NCBI RefSeq assembly: GCF_030687895.1
Contig: NZ_CP117452.1
Location: forward strand, 637,501-701,500
Length of the DNA stretch: 64,000 bases
Direction of reading: 5' to 3'
Source of the DNA: Pseudomonas sp. FP198
Lineage (GTDB): Bacteria > Pseudomonadota > Gammaproteobacteria > Pseudomonadales > Pseudomonadaceae
The notes under the pieces were generated by a model. It was not told the origin of the DNA. It was given only the letters and a program-made list of their open reading frames with translations, and did not search any database. Of this stretch, positions 1-18,821 are shown in pieces; the stretch's first letter is position 1; each line of letters opens with the position of its first letter. The position numbers were made by a program, and so were the translations under genes.

Positions 1-1340
<1,340 letters not shown>

Positions 1341-1487
1341 AACACCCAAGCAATCTGTAGACTCGAAAGAGGCCAGATTGCGGTGTGTGAAGACGAAATG
1401 AACCGAAAGTTCGAGTCAAAACCCACAAACTATCGCATACCCATTCGCTGGAACGTGACCGCAAGGCACGCGCTGGCTACCGAATTT

Positions 1488-1603
1488 CTTGACGACCATA
1501 GAGCATTGGAACCACCTGATCCCATCCCGAACTCAGAAGTGAAACGATGCATCGCCGATGGTAGTGTGGGGTTTCCCCATGTGAGAGTAGGTCATCGTCA
1601 AGA
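1488..1603 (+). rRNA. 5S ribosomal RNA
   Basis: The sequence from TTGACGACCATAGAGC to GGTCATCGTCAAGA matches the Pseudomonas 5S rRNA, with the two ends (TTGACGA and TCGTCAA) forming the terminal helix. It follows the 23S gene by about 147 bases of spacer with no tRNA in it, so this rrn operon ends 23S-5S. Ends are accurate to a few bases. Confidence 0.96.
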
Positions 1604-1613
1604 TTAAATTCCG

Positions 1614-1648
1614 AAACCCCTATCTGCTGACGCAGGTAGGGGTTTTGT
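1614..1648 (+). terminator. rrn operon intrinsic terminator
   Basis: A 14-pair stem (arms 1614-1627 and 1632-1645, with one G-T pair), a 4-base loop and a following T-rich run, placed 10 bases after the 5S gene. This is the expected end of the ribosomal RNA operon. Confidence 0.93.
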
Positions 1649-1735
1649 TTTGCCCGCAGGAAAGCGCTTGGGTGTTTCTATGCAACCGTCTTGTGCATGG
1701 CTATCATGCGGGCCTCGTTATCAGGCGCAGTTCGT

Positions 1736-2692
1736 ATGCTCACGTTGCTAAAACTTCTGAAGGACGGCCGTTTCCATTCGGGCCAGGCGCTGGGTGCTGG
1801 GTTAGGTATCAGTCGTAGTGCGGTATGGAAACAATTGCAGCATCTGGAGGCGGAATTAGGCTTGTCTGTGCATAAGGTCCGGGGCAAGGGGTATCGCCTG
1901 GCGAAGCCGCTGTTGCTTTTGGATGCGGCCGAAATCCGCGCGGCAGAAGGCTGTGAGTGGCCTGTTCACCTATTAGATTCCATTGATTCAACTAATGCCG
2001 AAGCGCTGCGGTCCATCGGGCGTGGCGTGGAAGCGCCATTCCTTGTCCTGGCCGAACGGCAAATAGCCGGTCGGGGGCGTCGCGGCCGCAAATGGGTCAG
2101 TCCATTCGCCGAAAACCTCTATTACAGCCTGGTGCTGCGCATTGAAGGTGGCATGCGGCAGATTGAGGGGCTCAGTCTTGTCGTCGGGCTCGCTGTCATG
2201 CATTCGTTGCGTGACATGGGAGTCGTTGAGGCGGGGTTGAAGTGGCCTAACGATGTGTTGGTAGGTGAAAAGAAAATCGCCGGCATACTGCTTGAGTTGG
2301 TAGGGGACCCTGCGGATGTTTGTCACGTTGTCCTGGGTGTCGGGGTAAACGTGAATATGCAATCGACTGATGAAGTTGATCAGCAGTGGACGTCCATGAG
2401 CCTTGAAGCGGGTCGTGATTTTGACCGGAACGAGCTCGTGGCGCGAATGAGTGGAAAGCTTCAGGGGTATCTGAAGCTGCATCATGCGTCGGGATTTGCA
2501 GCGATCCAGTCGGAGTGGGAGCAGTACCATTTGTGGCAGGGGCGGGCTGTGTCGCTGATTGCCGGTATCAATCGTATCGACGGCGTGGTGATGGGTATTG
2601 ATCGCCAAGGTGCGCTGCGTTTGAAGGTGGATGGTGTGGAAAAGATATTCAGTGGTGGCGAGCTCAGCTTGAGGTTGCGTGATGATTCTTGA
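1736..2692 (+). CDS. birA: Bifunctional biotin-protein ligase / biotin operon repressor BirA
   Basis: Activates biotin to biotinyl-AMP and transfers it to the acetyl-CoA carboxylase carrier protein; with biotinyl-AMP bound it can also repress biotin genes. The 318-residue product has an N-terminal winged helix-turn-helix (about 1-60), so it is the repressor-type enzyme. The biotinyl-AMP loop GRGRRGRKW is at 112-120, the catalytic KWPND at 169-173, and a small SH3-like domain closes the protein. The frame is open further upstream (TTG 1691, ATG 1697, ATG 1706), but the ATG at 1736 gives the usual family start MLTLLKLL. It lies just after the rrn terminator, and its last 11 bases overlap coaX, implying co-translation. 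Confidence 0.95.
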   Translation: MLTLLKLLKDGRFHSGQALGAGLGISRSAVWKQLQHLEAELGLSVHKVRGKGYRLAKPLLLLDAAEIRAAEGCEWPVHLLDSIDSTNAEALRSIGRGVEAPFLVLAERQIAGRGRRGRKWVSPFAENLYYSLVLRIEGGMRQIEGLSLVVGLAVMHSLRDMGVVEAGLKWPNDVLVGEKKIAGILLELVGDPADVCHVVLGVGVNVNMQSTDEVDQQWTSMSLEAGRDFDRNELVARMSGKLQGYLKLHHASGFAAIQSEWEQYHLWQGRAVSLIAGINRIDGVVMGIDRQGALRLKVDGVEKIFSGGELSLRLRDDS

Positions 2693-3431
2693 GCTCGATT
2701 GCGGCAATAGCTTTATCAAGTGGCGTGTTGTTCGTGCAGATGGCGTCACCCCGGTTGGCGGTGGTGTAGTCGGCTCGGATAGCGATTTGCTTGCGAGCCT
2801 GACAGGCTCAGATAAATTTCAGCTGAAGAAATGCCGTCTTGTCAGTGTCAGGACTCCTGAGGAGACCGATTTGTTGGTCGCCTCCCTGGTAGAGACATTT
2901 GGCGTCTCCGTGGCTCGCGCAACTCCTACCCAAGAGATGGCGGGCGTGAAAAACGGCTATGAAGACTATGAGCGCTTGGGGCTTGATCGATGGCTGGCTT
3001 TGCTCGGTGGGTATCACCTGGCTTCGGGCGCATGCCTGGTTCTGGATTTTGGCACGGCAATCACAGCAGATTTCGTAGCTCCTGACGGGCAGCACTTGGG
3101 AGGGTTCATATGTCCGGGTATGCCTTTGATGCGTAACCAGCTGCGTACCCATACCCGGCGAATCCGCTATGACGATACTGCTGCAGAACGGGCTCACGAG
3201 AGTCTTGCTCCTGGCAGGGCAACGGTCGAGGCGGTGGAGCGTGGTTGTATGCTGATGTTGAGAGGCTTCGTGCTGACTCAGCTCGAATTGGCGCGGCAAT
3301 ATTGGGGAGAGGATTTCGAGGTGTTTCTAACGGGAGGGGATGCCAATCTGGTTTCCGGGGTTGTTCCGGATGCCAAGGTCGTGCCTGATCTGGTTTTTGT
3401 TGGTTTGGCCATGGCTTGTCCTTTGTCTTGA
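2682..3431 (+). CDS. coaX: Type III pantothenate kinase
   Basis: Catalyses the first step of coenzyme A synthesis, ATP-dependent phosphorylation of pantothenate, in the cytosol. The 249-residue protein starts [10 protein letters not shown], the phosphate-binding DxGNS motif of the ASKHA-fold CoaX family. It also has [10 protein letters not shown] and GGFICPGM, typical of type III enzymes, which are not inhibited by CoA. The ATG at 2682 is preferred over the in-frame GTG at 2679. It overlaps birA by 11 bases and is followed 8 bases later by a small membrane protein, so all three probably share a transcript. A birA-coaX pair links two cofactor pathways that both serve fatty acid synthesis. Confidence 0.94.
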   Translation: MILELDCGNSFIKWRVVRADGVTPVGGGVVGSDSDLLASLTGSDKFQLKKCRLVSVRTPEETDLLVASLVETFGVSVARATPTQEMAGVKNGYEDYERLGLDRWLALLGGYHLASGACLVLDFGTAITADFVAPDGQHLGGFICPGMPLMRNQLRTHTRRIRYDDTAAERAHESLAPGRATVEAVERGCMLMLRGFVLTQLELARQYWGEDFEVFLTGGDANLVSGVVPDAKVVPDLVFVGLAMACPLS

Positions 3432-3439
3432 GGTTTTTT

Positions 3440-3895
3440 ATGCGGTGGCTGTTTTTGTTGTTGCTGGTTTTAAATGGCTTCTACTACATCTGGCATCAGC
3501 AGGAGGTCCCGCTTCGCGCCAAGGATGTCACTCCGCTGAGTCTTTATCGGGGTTCGCAGCAAGACATCCATCTCCTGAGCGAGACGGCGGATGCGCTAGT
3601 CAGGCGTGAGCCGGGTAAATCGAGTGAAGGACAAAAGAACTGCAACTATCTGGGTGGCTTCGTTCGCCCGGAGCTGGCCAGGCAGCTGGAGCAGCGACTG
3701 GTTTCTTCGGGGGTTGCGGGCCGTACCGTTACGTTTAGCTCGCCAGCGTCGCCCGAGTCTGGTGGATTCTGGGTCCAGGTTCCACCGGATAGCGCGGCGA
3801 AGATGAATGAGGCGCTGCTTCAAAACCTTTCCAAAGAATTCAATGAGTTAAAACATAAAATAATGCCTTGCGAAGGGGTTGCGCCTGCTGGGTAG
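3440..3895 (+). CDS. Small SPOR-type membrane protein
   Basis: A 151-residue protein with one N-terminal membrane segment (about residues 3-19, rich in Leu and Val) followed by a soluble part expected in the periplasm. The second half (NYLGGF, then a repeated short beta-alpha pattern ending in GFWVQVPP) resembles a SPOR or SPOR-like peptidoglycan-binding domain. Pseudomonas genomes carry an equivalent gene after coaX; its role is not established. The ATG at 3440 is chosen because it sits at the hydrophobic segment and has GAGG about 7 bases upstream. It is the last gene of the birA-coaX unit. The end of the gene overlaps the -35 of a putative tRNA promoter. Confidence 0.72.
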   Translation: MRWLFLLLLVLNGFYYIWHQQEVPLRAKDVTPLSLYRGSQQDIHLLSETADALVRREPGKSSEGQKNCNYLGGFVRPELARQLEQRLVSSGVAGRTVTFSSPASPESGGFWVQVPPDSAAKMNEALLQNLSKEFNELKHKIMPCEGVAPAG

Positions 3896-3907
3896 TTTGC
3901 ATAGAAT
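3879..3907 (+). promoter_or_regulatory. Putative upstream sigma-70 promoter of the tRNA-tuf operon
   Basis: TTGCGC at 3879-3884, a 17-base spacer, then TAGAAT at 3902-3907, followed by the GC-rich GGCGCCC. A GC-rich discriminator is usual for stable-RNA promoters under stringent control. The -35 lies inside the end of the preceding gene. Assigned by eye. Confidence 0.5.
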
Positions 3908-3996
3908 GGCGCCCGCTTCGCAGTGAAGACCTTTAACGGTCATCGGTACGAAGCGATGTCAACGCAGCTAACCTCAGGTTTTTTATGAGAAAATGC

Positions 3997-4024
3997 TTGA
4001 CAGAAGGCTGGCATGATATAGAAT
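3997..4024 (+). promoter_or_regulatory. Putative main sigma-70 promoter of the tRNA-tuf operon
   Basis: TTGACA at 3997-4002, a 16-base spacer, then TAGAAT at 4019-4024 (TATAGA overlaps it) and the GC-rich GCCGGC. The mature tRNA-Tyr begins 14 bases after the -10, leaving a very short leader. The perfect -35 and GC-rich discriminator fit a strong, growth-rate-controlled promoter. Confidence 0.7.
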
Positions 4025-4037
4025 GCCGGCTCGCTTA

Positions 4038-4122
<85 letters not shown>

Positions 4123-4146
4123 TTTTTAGCGTGAGCTGCAAGCTCC

Positions 4147-4220
<74 letters not shown>

Positions 4221-4246
4221 AGTTTGCAGGTTGTGCAAAGGGTTTT

Positions 4247-4322
4247 GCTCTTGTAGCTCAGTTGGTAGAGCACACCCTTGGTAAGGGTGAGGTCAGCGGT
4301 TCAAATCCGCTCAAGAGCTCCA
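4247..4322 (+). tRNA. tRNA-Thr (anticodon GGT)
   Basis: 76 bases; acceptor GCTCTTG/CAAGAGC, anticodon GGT in CTTGGTAAG, T-loop GGTTCAAATCC, encoded CCA. Last tRNA before tuf; the Tyr-Gly-Thr-tuf order matches the E. coli tufB operon. Confidence 0.97.
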
Positions 4323-4328
4323 TATTAC

Positions 4329-4360
4329 AAGGCAGATATGAAAATATCTGCCTTTGTTTT
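4329..4360 (+). terminator. Hairpin with T-run between tRNA-Thr and tuf (attenuator candidate)
   Basis: An 11-pair perfect stem (4329-4339 with 4344-4354) closed by a GAAA tetraloop and followed by TGTTTT. It looks like an intrinsic terminator placed only 6 bases after the tRNA-Thr CCA. As no other clear promoter is visible before tuf, partial read-through is the likely mode. Confidence 0.72.
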
Positions 4361-4406
4361 AATGGCTTGTGTGACTCGCTAAATTCTTCTCCTAGGGGTG
4401 ATTTCG

Positions 4407-5600
<1,194 letters not shown>

Positions 5601-5604
5601 ACAG

Positions 5605-5633
5605 TTGTAATGTCTTTTTCGGGCCGGCATAAT
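5605..5633 (+). promoter_or_regulatory. Putative promoter for tRNA-Trp-secE-nusG inside a hairpin
   Basis: TTGTAA at 5605-5610, a 17-base spacer and CATAAT at 5628-5633. The -10 forms the loop of a 7-pair hairpin (5622-5628 with 5635-5641) that is followed by TGATTTTGTTTT and could itself end tuf transcripts. The tRNA-Trp starts 20 bases after the -10. Both readings are by eye. Confidence 0.45.
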
Positions 5634-5653
5634 GGTCGGCCTGATTTTGTTTT

Positions 5654-5729
5654 AGGTCAGTAGCTCAATTGGCAGAGCGACGGTCTCCAAAACCGTAGGT
5701 TGGGGGTTCGATTCCCTCCTGACCTGCCA
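5654..5729 (+). tRNA. tRNA-Trp (anticodon CCA)
   Basis: 76 bases; acceptor AGGTCAG/CTGACCT, anticodon CCA in TCTCCAAAA, T-loop GGTTCGATTCC, then GCCA with an encoded CCA. It sits between tuf and secE, the usual Pseudomonas and E. coli position. Confidence 0.97.
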
Positions 5730-5774
5730 GATTCACTCGGTGTGTCTGGCTTTCTTTTCACAGGATCTTCATAG

Positions 5775-6143
5775 ATGACTCCTAAAGCTGAAGCTCAAGG
5801 CTCTCGCTTCGATCTGCTCAAGTGGCTAGTGGTAGTCGCTTTGGTGGTTGTTGGCGTTGTTGGCAATCAGTATTTTTCTGCTTCGCCGATCCTGTACCGC
5901 GTACTTGCATTGCTTGCTATTGCTGCTGTTGCTGCCTTTGTAGGCCTGCAAACAGCCAAGGGCAAGTCTTTCTTTGTACTCGCTAAGGAAGCTCGCACCG
6001 AGATTCGTAAAGTCGTATGGCCGACTCGCCAAGAAACCACGCAGACCACGTTGATCGTTGTGGCTGTTGTTCTGGTAATGGCGTTGCTGTTGTGGGGGCT
6101 TGATTCCCTGCTCGGCTGGCTTGTTTCCTTGATTGTTGGCTAA
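5775..6143 (+). CDS. secE: Preprotein translocase subunit SecE
   Basis: Essential inner-membrane partner that clamps SecY in the SecYEG channel. The 122-residue protein has three hydrophobic segments (about 17-35, 40-62 and 92-120), the long enterobacterial-type form rather than the single-span form. The conserved amphipathic cytosolic part (AKEARTEIRKVVWPTRQET) lies before the last segment and is the SecY-contacting region. The ATG at 5775 has a weak AGGATC upstream. It is followed 9 bases later by nusG, the standard secE-nusG pair. Confidence 0.96.
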   Translation: MTPKAEAQGSRFDLLKWLVVVALVVVGVVGNQYFSASPILYRVLALLAIAAVAAFVGLQTAKGKSFFVLAKEARTEIRKVVWPTRQETTQTTLIVVAVVLVMALLLWGLDSLLGWLVSLIVG

Positions 6144-6152
6144 GGGTGTCCC

Positions 6153-6686
6153 GTGGCTAAGCGTTGGTACGTTGTGCATGCTTACTCGGGTTACGAGAAG
6201 CATGTCATGCGCTCGCTGGTAGAGCGCGTAAAGCTGGCTGGCATGGAAGATGGCTTTGGCGAGATTCTGGTCCCCACTGAAGAAGTGGTGGAGATGCGTA
6301 ACGGCCAGAAGCGCAAAAGTGAACGCAAGTTCTTCCCAGGCTATGTGCTGGTACAGATGGATATGAACGAAGGGACTTGGCATTTGGTCAAGGATACCCC
6401 TCGGGTGATGGGCTTCATCGGCGGAACCGCCGACAAGCCTGCGCCGATCACTGACAAAGAGGCAGAAGCAATTCTGCGTCGCGTCGCTGATGGTAGCGAC
6501 AAGCCGAAGCCGAAGACGTTGTTTGAACCAGGTGAAGTTGTACGGGTCACTGATGGTCCATTCGCCGACTTCAATGGTACGGTCGAAGAAGTTAACTACG
6601 AAAAGAGCCGGATCCAAGTGGCAGTGCTCATTTTCGGTCGCTCTACTCCGGTAGAGTTGGAGTTCAGTCAGGTCGAAAAGGTCTGA
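6153..6686 (+). CDS. nusG: Transcription termination/antitermination factor NusG
   Basis: Binds RNA polymerase, suppresses pausing and links it to Rho or to the ribosome through S10. The 177-residue protein has an NGN domain ([13 protein letters not shown] at 3-15, through about residue 115) and a C-terminal KOW domain ([14 protein letters not shown] onward). It starts with GTG at 6153, 9 bases after secE, with no better ATG nearby. A strong terminator hairpin follows, so nusG ends its own unit. Confidence 0.97.
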   Translation: MAKRWYVVHAYSGYEKHVMRSLVERVKLAGMEDGFGEILVPTEEVVEMRNGQKRKSERKFFPGYVLVQMDMNEGTWHLVKDTPRVMGFIGGTADKPAPITDKEAEAILRRVADGSDKPKPKTLFEPGEVVRVTDGPFADFNGTVEEVNYEKSRIQVAVLIFGRSTPVELEFSQVEKV

Positions 6687-6701
6687 TTGAGCAGGCATCC
6701 C

Positions 6702-6730
6702 AACCCCGCAGCCCAAGGCTGTGGGGTTTT
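6702..6730 (+). terminator. Intrinsic terminator after nusG
   Basis: A 12-position stem (6702-6713 with 6717-6728, with one G-T pair) and a 3-base loop running into TTTT. It separates secE-nusG from the L11 operon; no obvious sigma-70 promoter stands out in the 70 bases before rplK. Confidence 0.85.
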
Positions 6731-6803
6731 GTCGTCACTGGGATAAACGCGCAAGCAACCGGGGAGCCTTTCGAGGCGTTCGAACCCGTAATTGGAGTGC
6801 CTC

Positions 6804-7235
6804 ATGGCCAAGAAGATTACCGCTTACATCAAGCTGCAAGTGAAGGCCGCTCAGGCTAACCCAAGCCCACCCGTTGGTCCTGCACTGGGTCAACACGGCG
6901 TGAACATCATGGAATTCTGCAAGGCTTTCAACGCCCGTACCCAGGGTCTTGAGCCAGGTCTGCCGACTCCAGTGATCATCACTGTCTACAGCGACCGTAG
7001 CTTCACTTTCGAAACAAAAAGCACCCCTGCTTCGGTTCTGCTGAAGAAGGCTGCAGGTTTGACCAGCGGTTCCGCTCGTCCAAACACCGTTAAGGTTGGC
7101 ACCGTTACCCGTGCTCAGCTGGAAGAAATCGCGAAAACCAAAAACGCGGATCTGACTGCAGCTGATATGGATGCAGCCGTGCGTACTATCGCCGGTTCTG
7201 CTCGTAGCATGGGCCTTAACGTGGAGGGTGTGTAA
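6804..7235 (+). CDS. rplK: 50S ribosomal protein L11
   Basis: Forms the base of the ribosomal stalk and the GTPase centre, and is needed for RelA activation. 143 residues, standard length, with the conserved N-terminal [20 protein letters not shown] and a C-terminal rRNA-binding domain. The ATG at 6804 is preferred over an in-frame start four codons upstream because [11 protein letters not shown] is the family start. Its TAA overlaps the ATG of rplA by one base. Confidence 0.97.
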   Translation: MAKKITAYIKLQVKAAQANPSPPVGPALGQHGVNIMEFCKAFNARTQGLEPGLPTPVIITVYSDRSFTFETKSTPASVLLKKAAGLTSGSARPNTVKVGTVTRAQLEEIAKTKNADLTAADMDAAVRTIAGSARSMGLNVEGV

Positions 7236-7930
7236 TGGCTAAGCTGACCAAGCGTCAAAAGGCTATCGCCGGCAAAATCGAAGCAGGCAAGGCCTACAAC
7301 TTTGTAGACGCCGCCGCTCTGCTGGCCGAGCTGTCGACTGTCAAGTTCAGCGAGTCGTTTGACGTTGCTGTAAACCTGGGCGTTGACCCACGTAAATCCG
7401 ACCAGGTCGTTCGTAGCGCTACCGTGCTGCCGCACGGCACTGGCAAGACCGTACGTGTTGCCGTGTTCACCCAGGGCCCGGCAGCTGAAGCTGCTCTGGC
7501 TGCTGGTGCTGATCGCGTAGGCATGGACGACCTGGCTGCCGAAATGAAAGGCGGCGACCTGAACTATGACGTCGTGATCGCATCCCCGGATGCCATGCGT
7601 GTTGTAGGCCAGTTGGGTCAGATCCTCGGTCCACGTGGCCTGATGCCTAACCCTAAGGTTGGTACCGTGACTCCAGACGTAGCCACCGCGGTTAAAAACG
7701 CTAAGGCTGGTCAGGTACGTTATCGCACCGACAAAAACGGCATCATCCACACTTCCGTTGGCAAGATCGGCTTCGACGCCGTCAAGCTGAAGGAAAACGT
7801 TGAAGCCCTGATCGCTGATCTGAAGCGTATCAAGCCAGCTTCTTCGAAAGGTATCTACGTCAAGCGCGTTACCCTGAGCACCACTATGGGCCCAGGTCTG
7901 ATCATCGATCAGAGCTCGCTCGACGCGTAA
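7235..7930 (+). CDS. rplA: 50S ribosomal protein L1
   Basis: Builds the L1 stalk that moves deacylated tRNA to the E site; in E. coli it represses translation of its own L11-L1 message. 231 residues, full length, with the hallmark [17 protein letters not shown] near residues 124-140. It starts at the A of the rplK stop codon (TAATG), so the two are translationally coupled. Confidence 0.97.
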   Translation: MAKLTKRQKAIAGKIEAGKAYNFVDAAALLAELSTVKFSESFDVAVNLGVDPRKSDQVVRSATVLPHGTGKTVRVAVFTQGPAAEAALAAGADRVGMDDLAAEMKGGDLNYDVVIASPDAMRVVGQLGQILGPRGLMPNPKVGTVTPDVATAVKNAKAGQVRYRTDKNGIIHTSVGKIGFDAVKLKENVEALIADLKRIKPASSKGIYVKRVTLSTTMGPGLIIDQSSLDA

Positions 7931-7938
7931 GACTCAGG

Positions 7939-7960
7939 TTGGCGCAAGCGATTGCGCCAA
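7939..7960 (+). other. Perfect hairpin after rplA
   Basis: TTGGCGCAA (7939-7947) and TTGCGCCAA (7952-7960) form a 9-pair stem with a 4-base loop, 8 bases after the rplA stop. No T-run follows, so it is more likely a processing or mRNA-stability element than a terminator. Confidence 0.6.
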
Positions 7961-7969
7961 TCACATATT

Positions 7970-8127
7970 GGGGTCCCTGCCTGGCGGGGGCTGTCCAAGA
8001 CCGTAGGCGACGCAAGTCTTAAACCACAAGCCTACGCAGATGGTGCTCCCGGTTCCTTACCGAATCAGACACCAAAACGACATTCGGTTTCGATCGGATG
8101 AAACGGTAACAAGCAGGAGTTAAACCC
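7970..8127 (+). ncRNA. L10 leader (autoregulatory mRNA element)
   Basis: The spacer before rplJ carries the conserved L10-leader sequence GTCCAAGACCGTAGGCGAC at about 7993-8011 and its partner segment AAGCCTACGCAG near 8029. In E. coli the L10(L12)4 complex binds this leader and represses rplJL translation. Same place and same core sequence, so the same control is expected here; the fold was not computed. Confidence 0.8.
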
Positions 8128-8628
8128 GTGGCAATTAAACTCGAAGACAAGAAGGCCATCGTCGCTGAAGTCAACGAGGCTGCCAAAGCTGCTCTGTCCG
8201 CTGTCGTGGCTGATGCCCGTGGCGTAACAGTAGGCGCTATGACCGGACTCCGTAAAGAGGCTCGTGAAGCTGGCGTTTACGTACGTGTTGTACGTAACAC
8301 CCTGCTCAAGCGCGCTGTTGCTGACACTGAATACAGTGTTCTCAACGACGTGTTCACCGGCCCGACCTTGATCGCGTTCTCCACCCAACATCCAGGCGCT
8401 GCTGCCCGTTTGTTCAAGGAATTCGCCAAAGGTCAGGACAAGTTCGAGATTAAGGCAGCTGCGTTCGAGGGCAAGTTCCTCGCAGCTAACCAGATCGACG
8501 TACTGGCAACTCTGCCGACCCGTGACGAAGCAATTTCTCAGCTGATGAGCGTGATTCAAGGCGCAACCAGCAAATTGGCTCGTACTCTGGCGGCACTGCG
8601 CGACCAGAAAGAAGCTGCCGCAGCCTAA
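8128..8628 (+). CDS. rplJ: 50S ribosomal protein L10
   Basis: Anchors the L7/L12 dimers to the ribosome to form the flexible stalk. 166 residues, normal length, with an N-terminal rRNA-binding domain and a C-terminal helix (from about residue 130) for L12 docking. Starts with GTG at 8128 after AGGAG, which gives [12 protein letters not shown]. It is preceded by the L10 leader, its expected autoregulatory site. Confidence 0.96.
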   Translation: MAIKLEDKKAIVAEVNEAAKAALSAVVADARGVTVGAMTGLRKEAREAGVYVRVVRNTLLKRAVADTEYSVLNDVFTGPTLIAFSTQHPGAAARLFKEFAKGQDKFEIKAAAFEGKFLAANQIDVLATLPTRDEAISQLMSVIQGATSKLARTLAALRDQKEAAAA

Positions 8629-8706
8629 GGCTCGACACTCCTTTTCGCGTTTTTTGTTTATTTCGATGGTCGCGTAGGCCGTCCCCCAATCCAGGAATTT
8701 AGAGTC

Positions 8707-9072
8707 ATGTCTATCTCTCAAAACGATATCCTCGAAGCCGTTGGCAACATGTCCGTAATGGAAGTTGTTGAGCTGATCAAAGCTTTCGAAGAAAAATTCG
8801 GTGTTACCGCTGCTGCTGCTTCCGCTGGTCCAGCTGTTGCTGCTGCCGTTGCTGAAGAGCAAACCGAATTCAACGTCATGCTGACCGAAGCTGGCGAGAA
8901 GAAAGTTAACGTGATCAAGGCAGTACGTGAACTGACCGGTCTGGGCCTGAAAGAAGCCAAGGCTGTAGTTGACGGCGCTCCTGCCATGGTTCTGGAAGCT
9001 GTTGCCAAAGACGCAGCTGACAAAGCCAAAGCAGTACTGGAAGAAGCAGGCGCTAAAGTCGAGCTGAAGTAA
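8707..9072 (+). CDS. rplL: 50S ribosomal protein L7/L12
   Basis: Multi-copy stalk protein that recruits translational GTPases. 121 residues: an N-terminal dimerisation domain (1-35), an Ala-rich hinge (about 38-52) and a C-terminal factor-binding domain with [18 protein letters not shown] at 8707, 78 bases after rplJ. A hairpin after the gene probably lowers read-through into rpoBC. Confidence 0.97.
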   Translation: MSISQNDILEAVGNMSVMEVVELIKAFEEKFGVTAAAASAGPAVAAAVAEEQTEFNVMLTEAGEKKVNVIKAVRELTGLGLKEAKAVVDGAPAMVLEAVAKDAADKAKAVLEEAGAKVELK

Positions 9073-9118
9073 GCATCGACTTTGCGTCTCCAGCCCGAGC
9101 GTTAAGCGACAGGCTGAT

Positions 9119-9147
9119 GGCTGGTGGCTCTTGCCACCGGCCTTTTT
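9119..9147 (+). terminator. rplL-rpoB attenuator
   Basis: A 9-pair GC-rich stem (GCTGGTGGC at 9120-9128 with GCCACCGGC at 9133-9141) followed by CTTTTT, about 50 bases after rplL. E. coli has a partial terminator at the same place that keeps RNA polymerase subunits below ribosomal protein levels; the same role is inferred here. Confidence 0.8.
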
Positions 9148-9292
9148 CCGTTATTGGCAGCCGACTGGGTCGGTGCTGATCACGCGCTGTAACCACCCGA
9201 TGTGGTGGCGCAAACCAAGGGGTTTGCACGATTTTCTGGCTGCTCCCGTCGGGAGGGGCCAAACAAGCAGGTGACCAAGCTGGGGAACGCTG

Positions 9293-13366
<4,074 letters not shown>

Positions 13367-13381
13367 CACGTGACGCGAATC

Positions 13382-13408
13382 GAGAGCGGGGCTGTCTTGC
13401 CCGCTCTC
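13382..13408 (+). other. Perfect hairpin in the rpoB-rpoC spacer
   Basis: GAGAGCGGG (13382-13390) and CCCGCTCTC (13400-13408) form a perfect 9-pair stem with a 9-base loop in the 64-base gap. No T-run follows. It ends 10 bases before the rpoC AGGAGG, so it could be an RNA-processing site or could affect rpoC translation. Confidence 0.65.
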
Positions 13409-13430
13409 TGCTCCGCCAGGAGGAAAGGCC

Positions 13431-17630
<4,200 letters not shown>

Positions 17631-17726
17631 GTTCTGCGCTGATTGAGTGCCTGGCCCTGGTCGCCCCGTTCGGCGGATCGAGACAAATTGTCGAGATCCG
17701 GCGGGTGGGGAGGTCGGGGCCTTGCC

Positions 17727-17755
17727 TTGACTGGGGACAAGATCCTCTTTAGACT
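17727..17755 (+). promoter_or_regulatory. Putative promoter of the str operon
   Basis: TTGACT at 17727-17732, a 17-base spacer and TAGACT at 17750-17755, about 92 bases before rpsL. Upstream, at about 17672-17704, is an imperfect inverted repeat (CGGATC ... GATCCG) without a T-run. Assigned by eye. Confidence 0.55.
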
Positions 17756-17846
17756 CTTGATCCCCTAAATTTGGCGGGAATTCGTTCCTGCCATTTTGCT
17801 TTTCTTGTAAGACAATAGCGTCGCAAGACAACAGTGGAGCTAGTAG

Positions 17847-18218
17847 ATGGCAACTATCAACCAGCTGGTACGTCAGCCGCGTAAGCGTATCGTCGAGAAA
17901 TCCGACGTGCCTGCGCTGCAGAACTGCCCGCAACGTCGTGGCGTATGCACCCGTGTGTATACCACCACGCCGAAAAAACCTAACTCGGCACTGCGTAAAG
18001 TATGCCGTGTGCGTCTGACCAACGGTTTCGAGGTTTCCTCGTACATCGGCGGTGAAGGCCACAACCTGCAAGAGCACAGCGTGGTACTGATCCGCGGCGG
18101 TCGTGTAAAAGACTTGCCAGGTGTTCGTTACCACACCGTCCGCGGTTCTTTGGATACTTCCGGCGTCAAGGGTCGTAACCAGGGTCGTTCGAAGTACGGT
18201 ACCAAGCGTCCGAAGTAA
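17847..18218 (+). CDS. rpsL: 30S ribosomal protein S12
   Basis: Decoding-centre protein that controls accuracy. 123 residues. Lys43 (in [11 protein letters not shown]) and Lys88 (in [13 protein letters not shown]) are the streptomycin-sensitive residues, so no resistance change is seen. ATG at 17847 after GTGGAGC. First gene of the str operon rpsL-rpsG-fusA-tuf. Confidence 0.97.
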
Positions 18219-18320
18219 TCGGTCGTTTTGCAGTTTTTCATTTTTATTGAGTCGATAAGAGTAAGGTCGGGCAAGCGTGAGCTGTCCCGGGCTAACCTGA
18301 AGACCGCTTGAGGGCTTATC

Positions 18321-18791
18321 ATGCCAAGACGTCGCGTAGCAGCCAAACGTGAGATTCTGGACGATCCGAAATACGGAAGCCAGATTCTCGCAAAGTTCAT
18401 GAACCACGTTATGGAGAGCGGCAAGAAAGCCGTTGCCGAGCGTATTGTTTATGGCGCACTGGACAAAGTTAAGGAACGCAAGAACAGCGATCCCCTGGAA
18501 ATCTTCGAGAAAGCTCTCGACGCCATCGCTCCGCTGGTCGAAGTGAAGTCGCGCCGTGTAGGCGGTGCTACTTACCAGGTTCCGGTCGAAGTTCGTCCTT
18601 CCCGTCGTAACGCCCTGGCAATGCGCTGGCTGGTAGACTTCGCCCGCAAGCGCGGCGAGAAGTCCATGGCTCTGCGTTTGGCTGGTGAACTGTTGGACGC
18701 TGCTGAAGGTAAAGGTGCTGCAGTTAAGAAGCGTGAAGACGTGCACCGTATGGCTGAAGCCAACAAGGCTTTCTCGCACTACCGCTTCTAA
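18321..18791 (+). CDS. rpsG: 30S ribosomal protein S7
   Basis: Organises the 30S head and contacts E-site tRNA. 156 residues, full length, beginning [12 protein letters not shown]. The rpsL-rpsG gap is 102 bases; in E. coli the matching gap carries the S7 autoregulatory site, which is plausible but was not folded here. Confidence 0.97.
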   Translation: MPRRRVAAKREILDDPKYGSQILAKFMNHVMESGKKAVAERIVYGALDKVKERKNSDPLEIFEKALDAIAPLVEVKSRRVGGATYQVPVEVRPSRRNALAMRWLVDFARKRGEKSMALRLAGELLDAAEGKGAAVKKREDVHRMAEANKAFSHYRF

Positions 18792-18821
18792 TTTTAGCGT
18801 CACTCAATTTGCGAGGGCTTT

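Noticed and set aside
17963..18115. Possible streptomycin-resistance change in rpsL
   Set aside because: Lys43 and Lys88 are both present.
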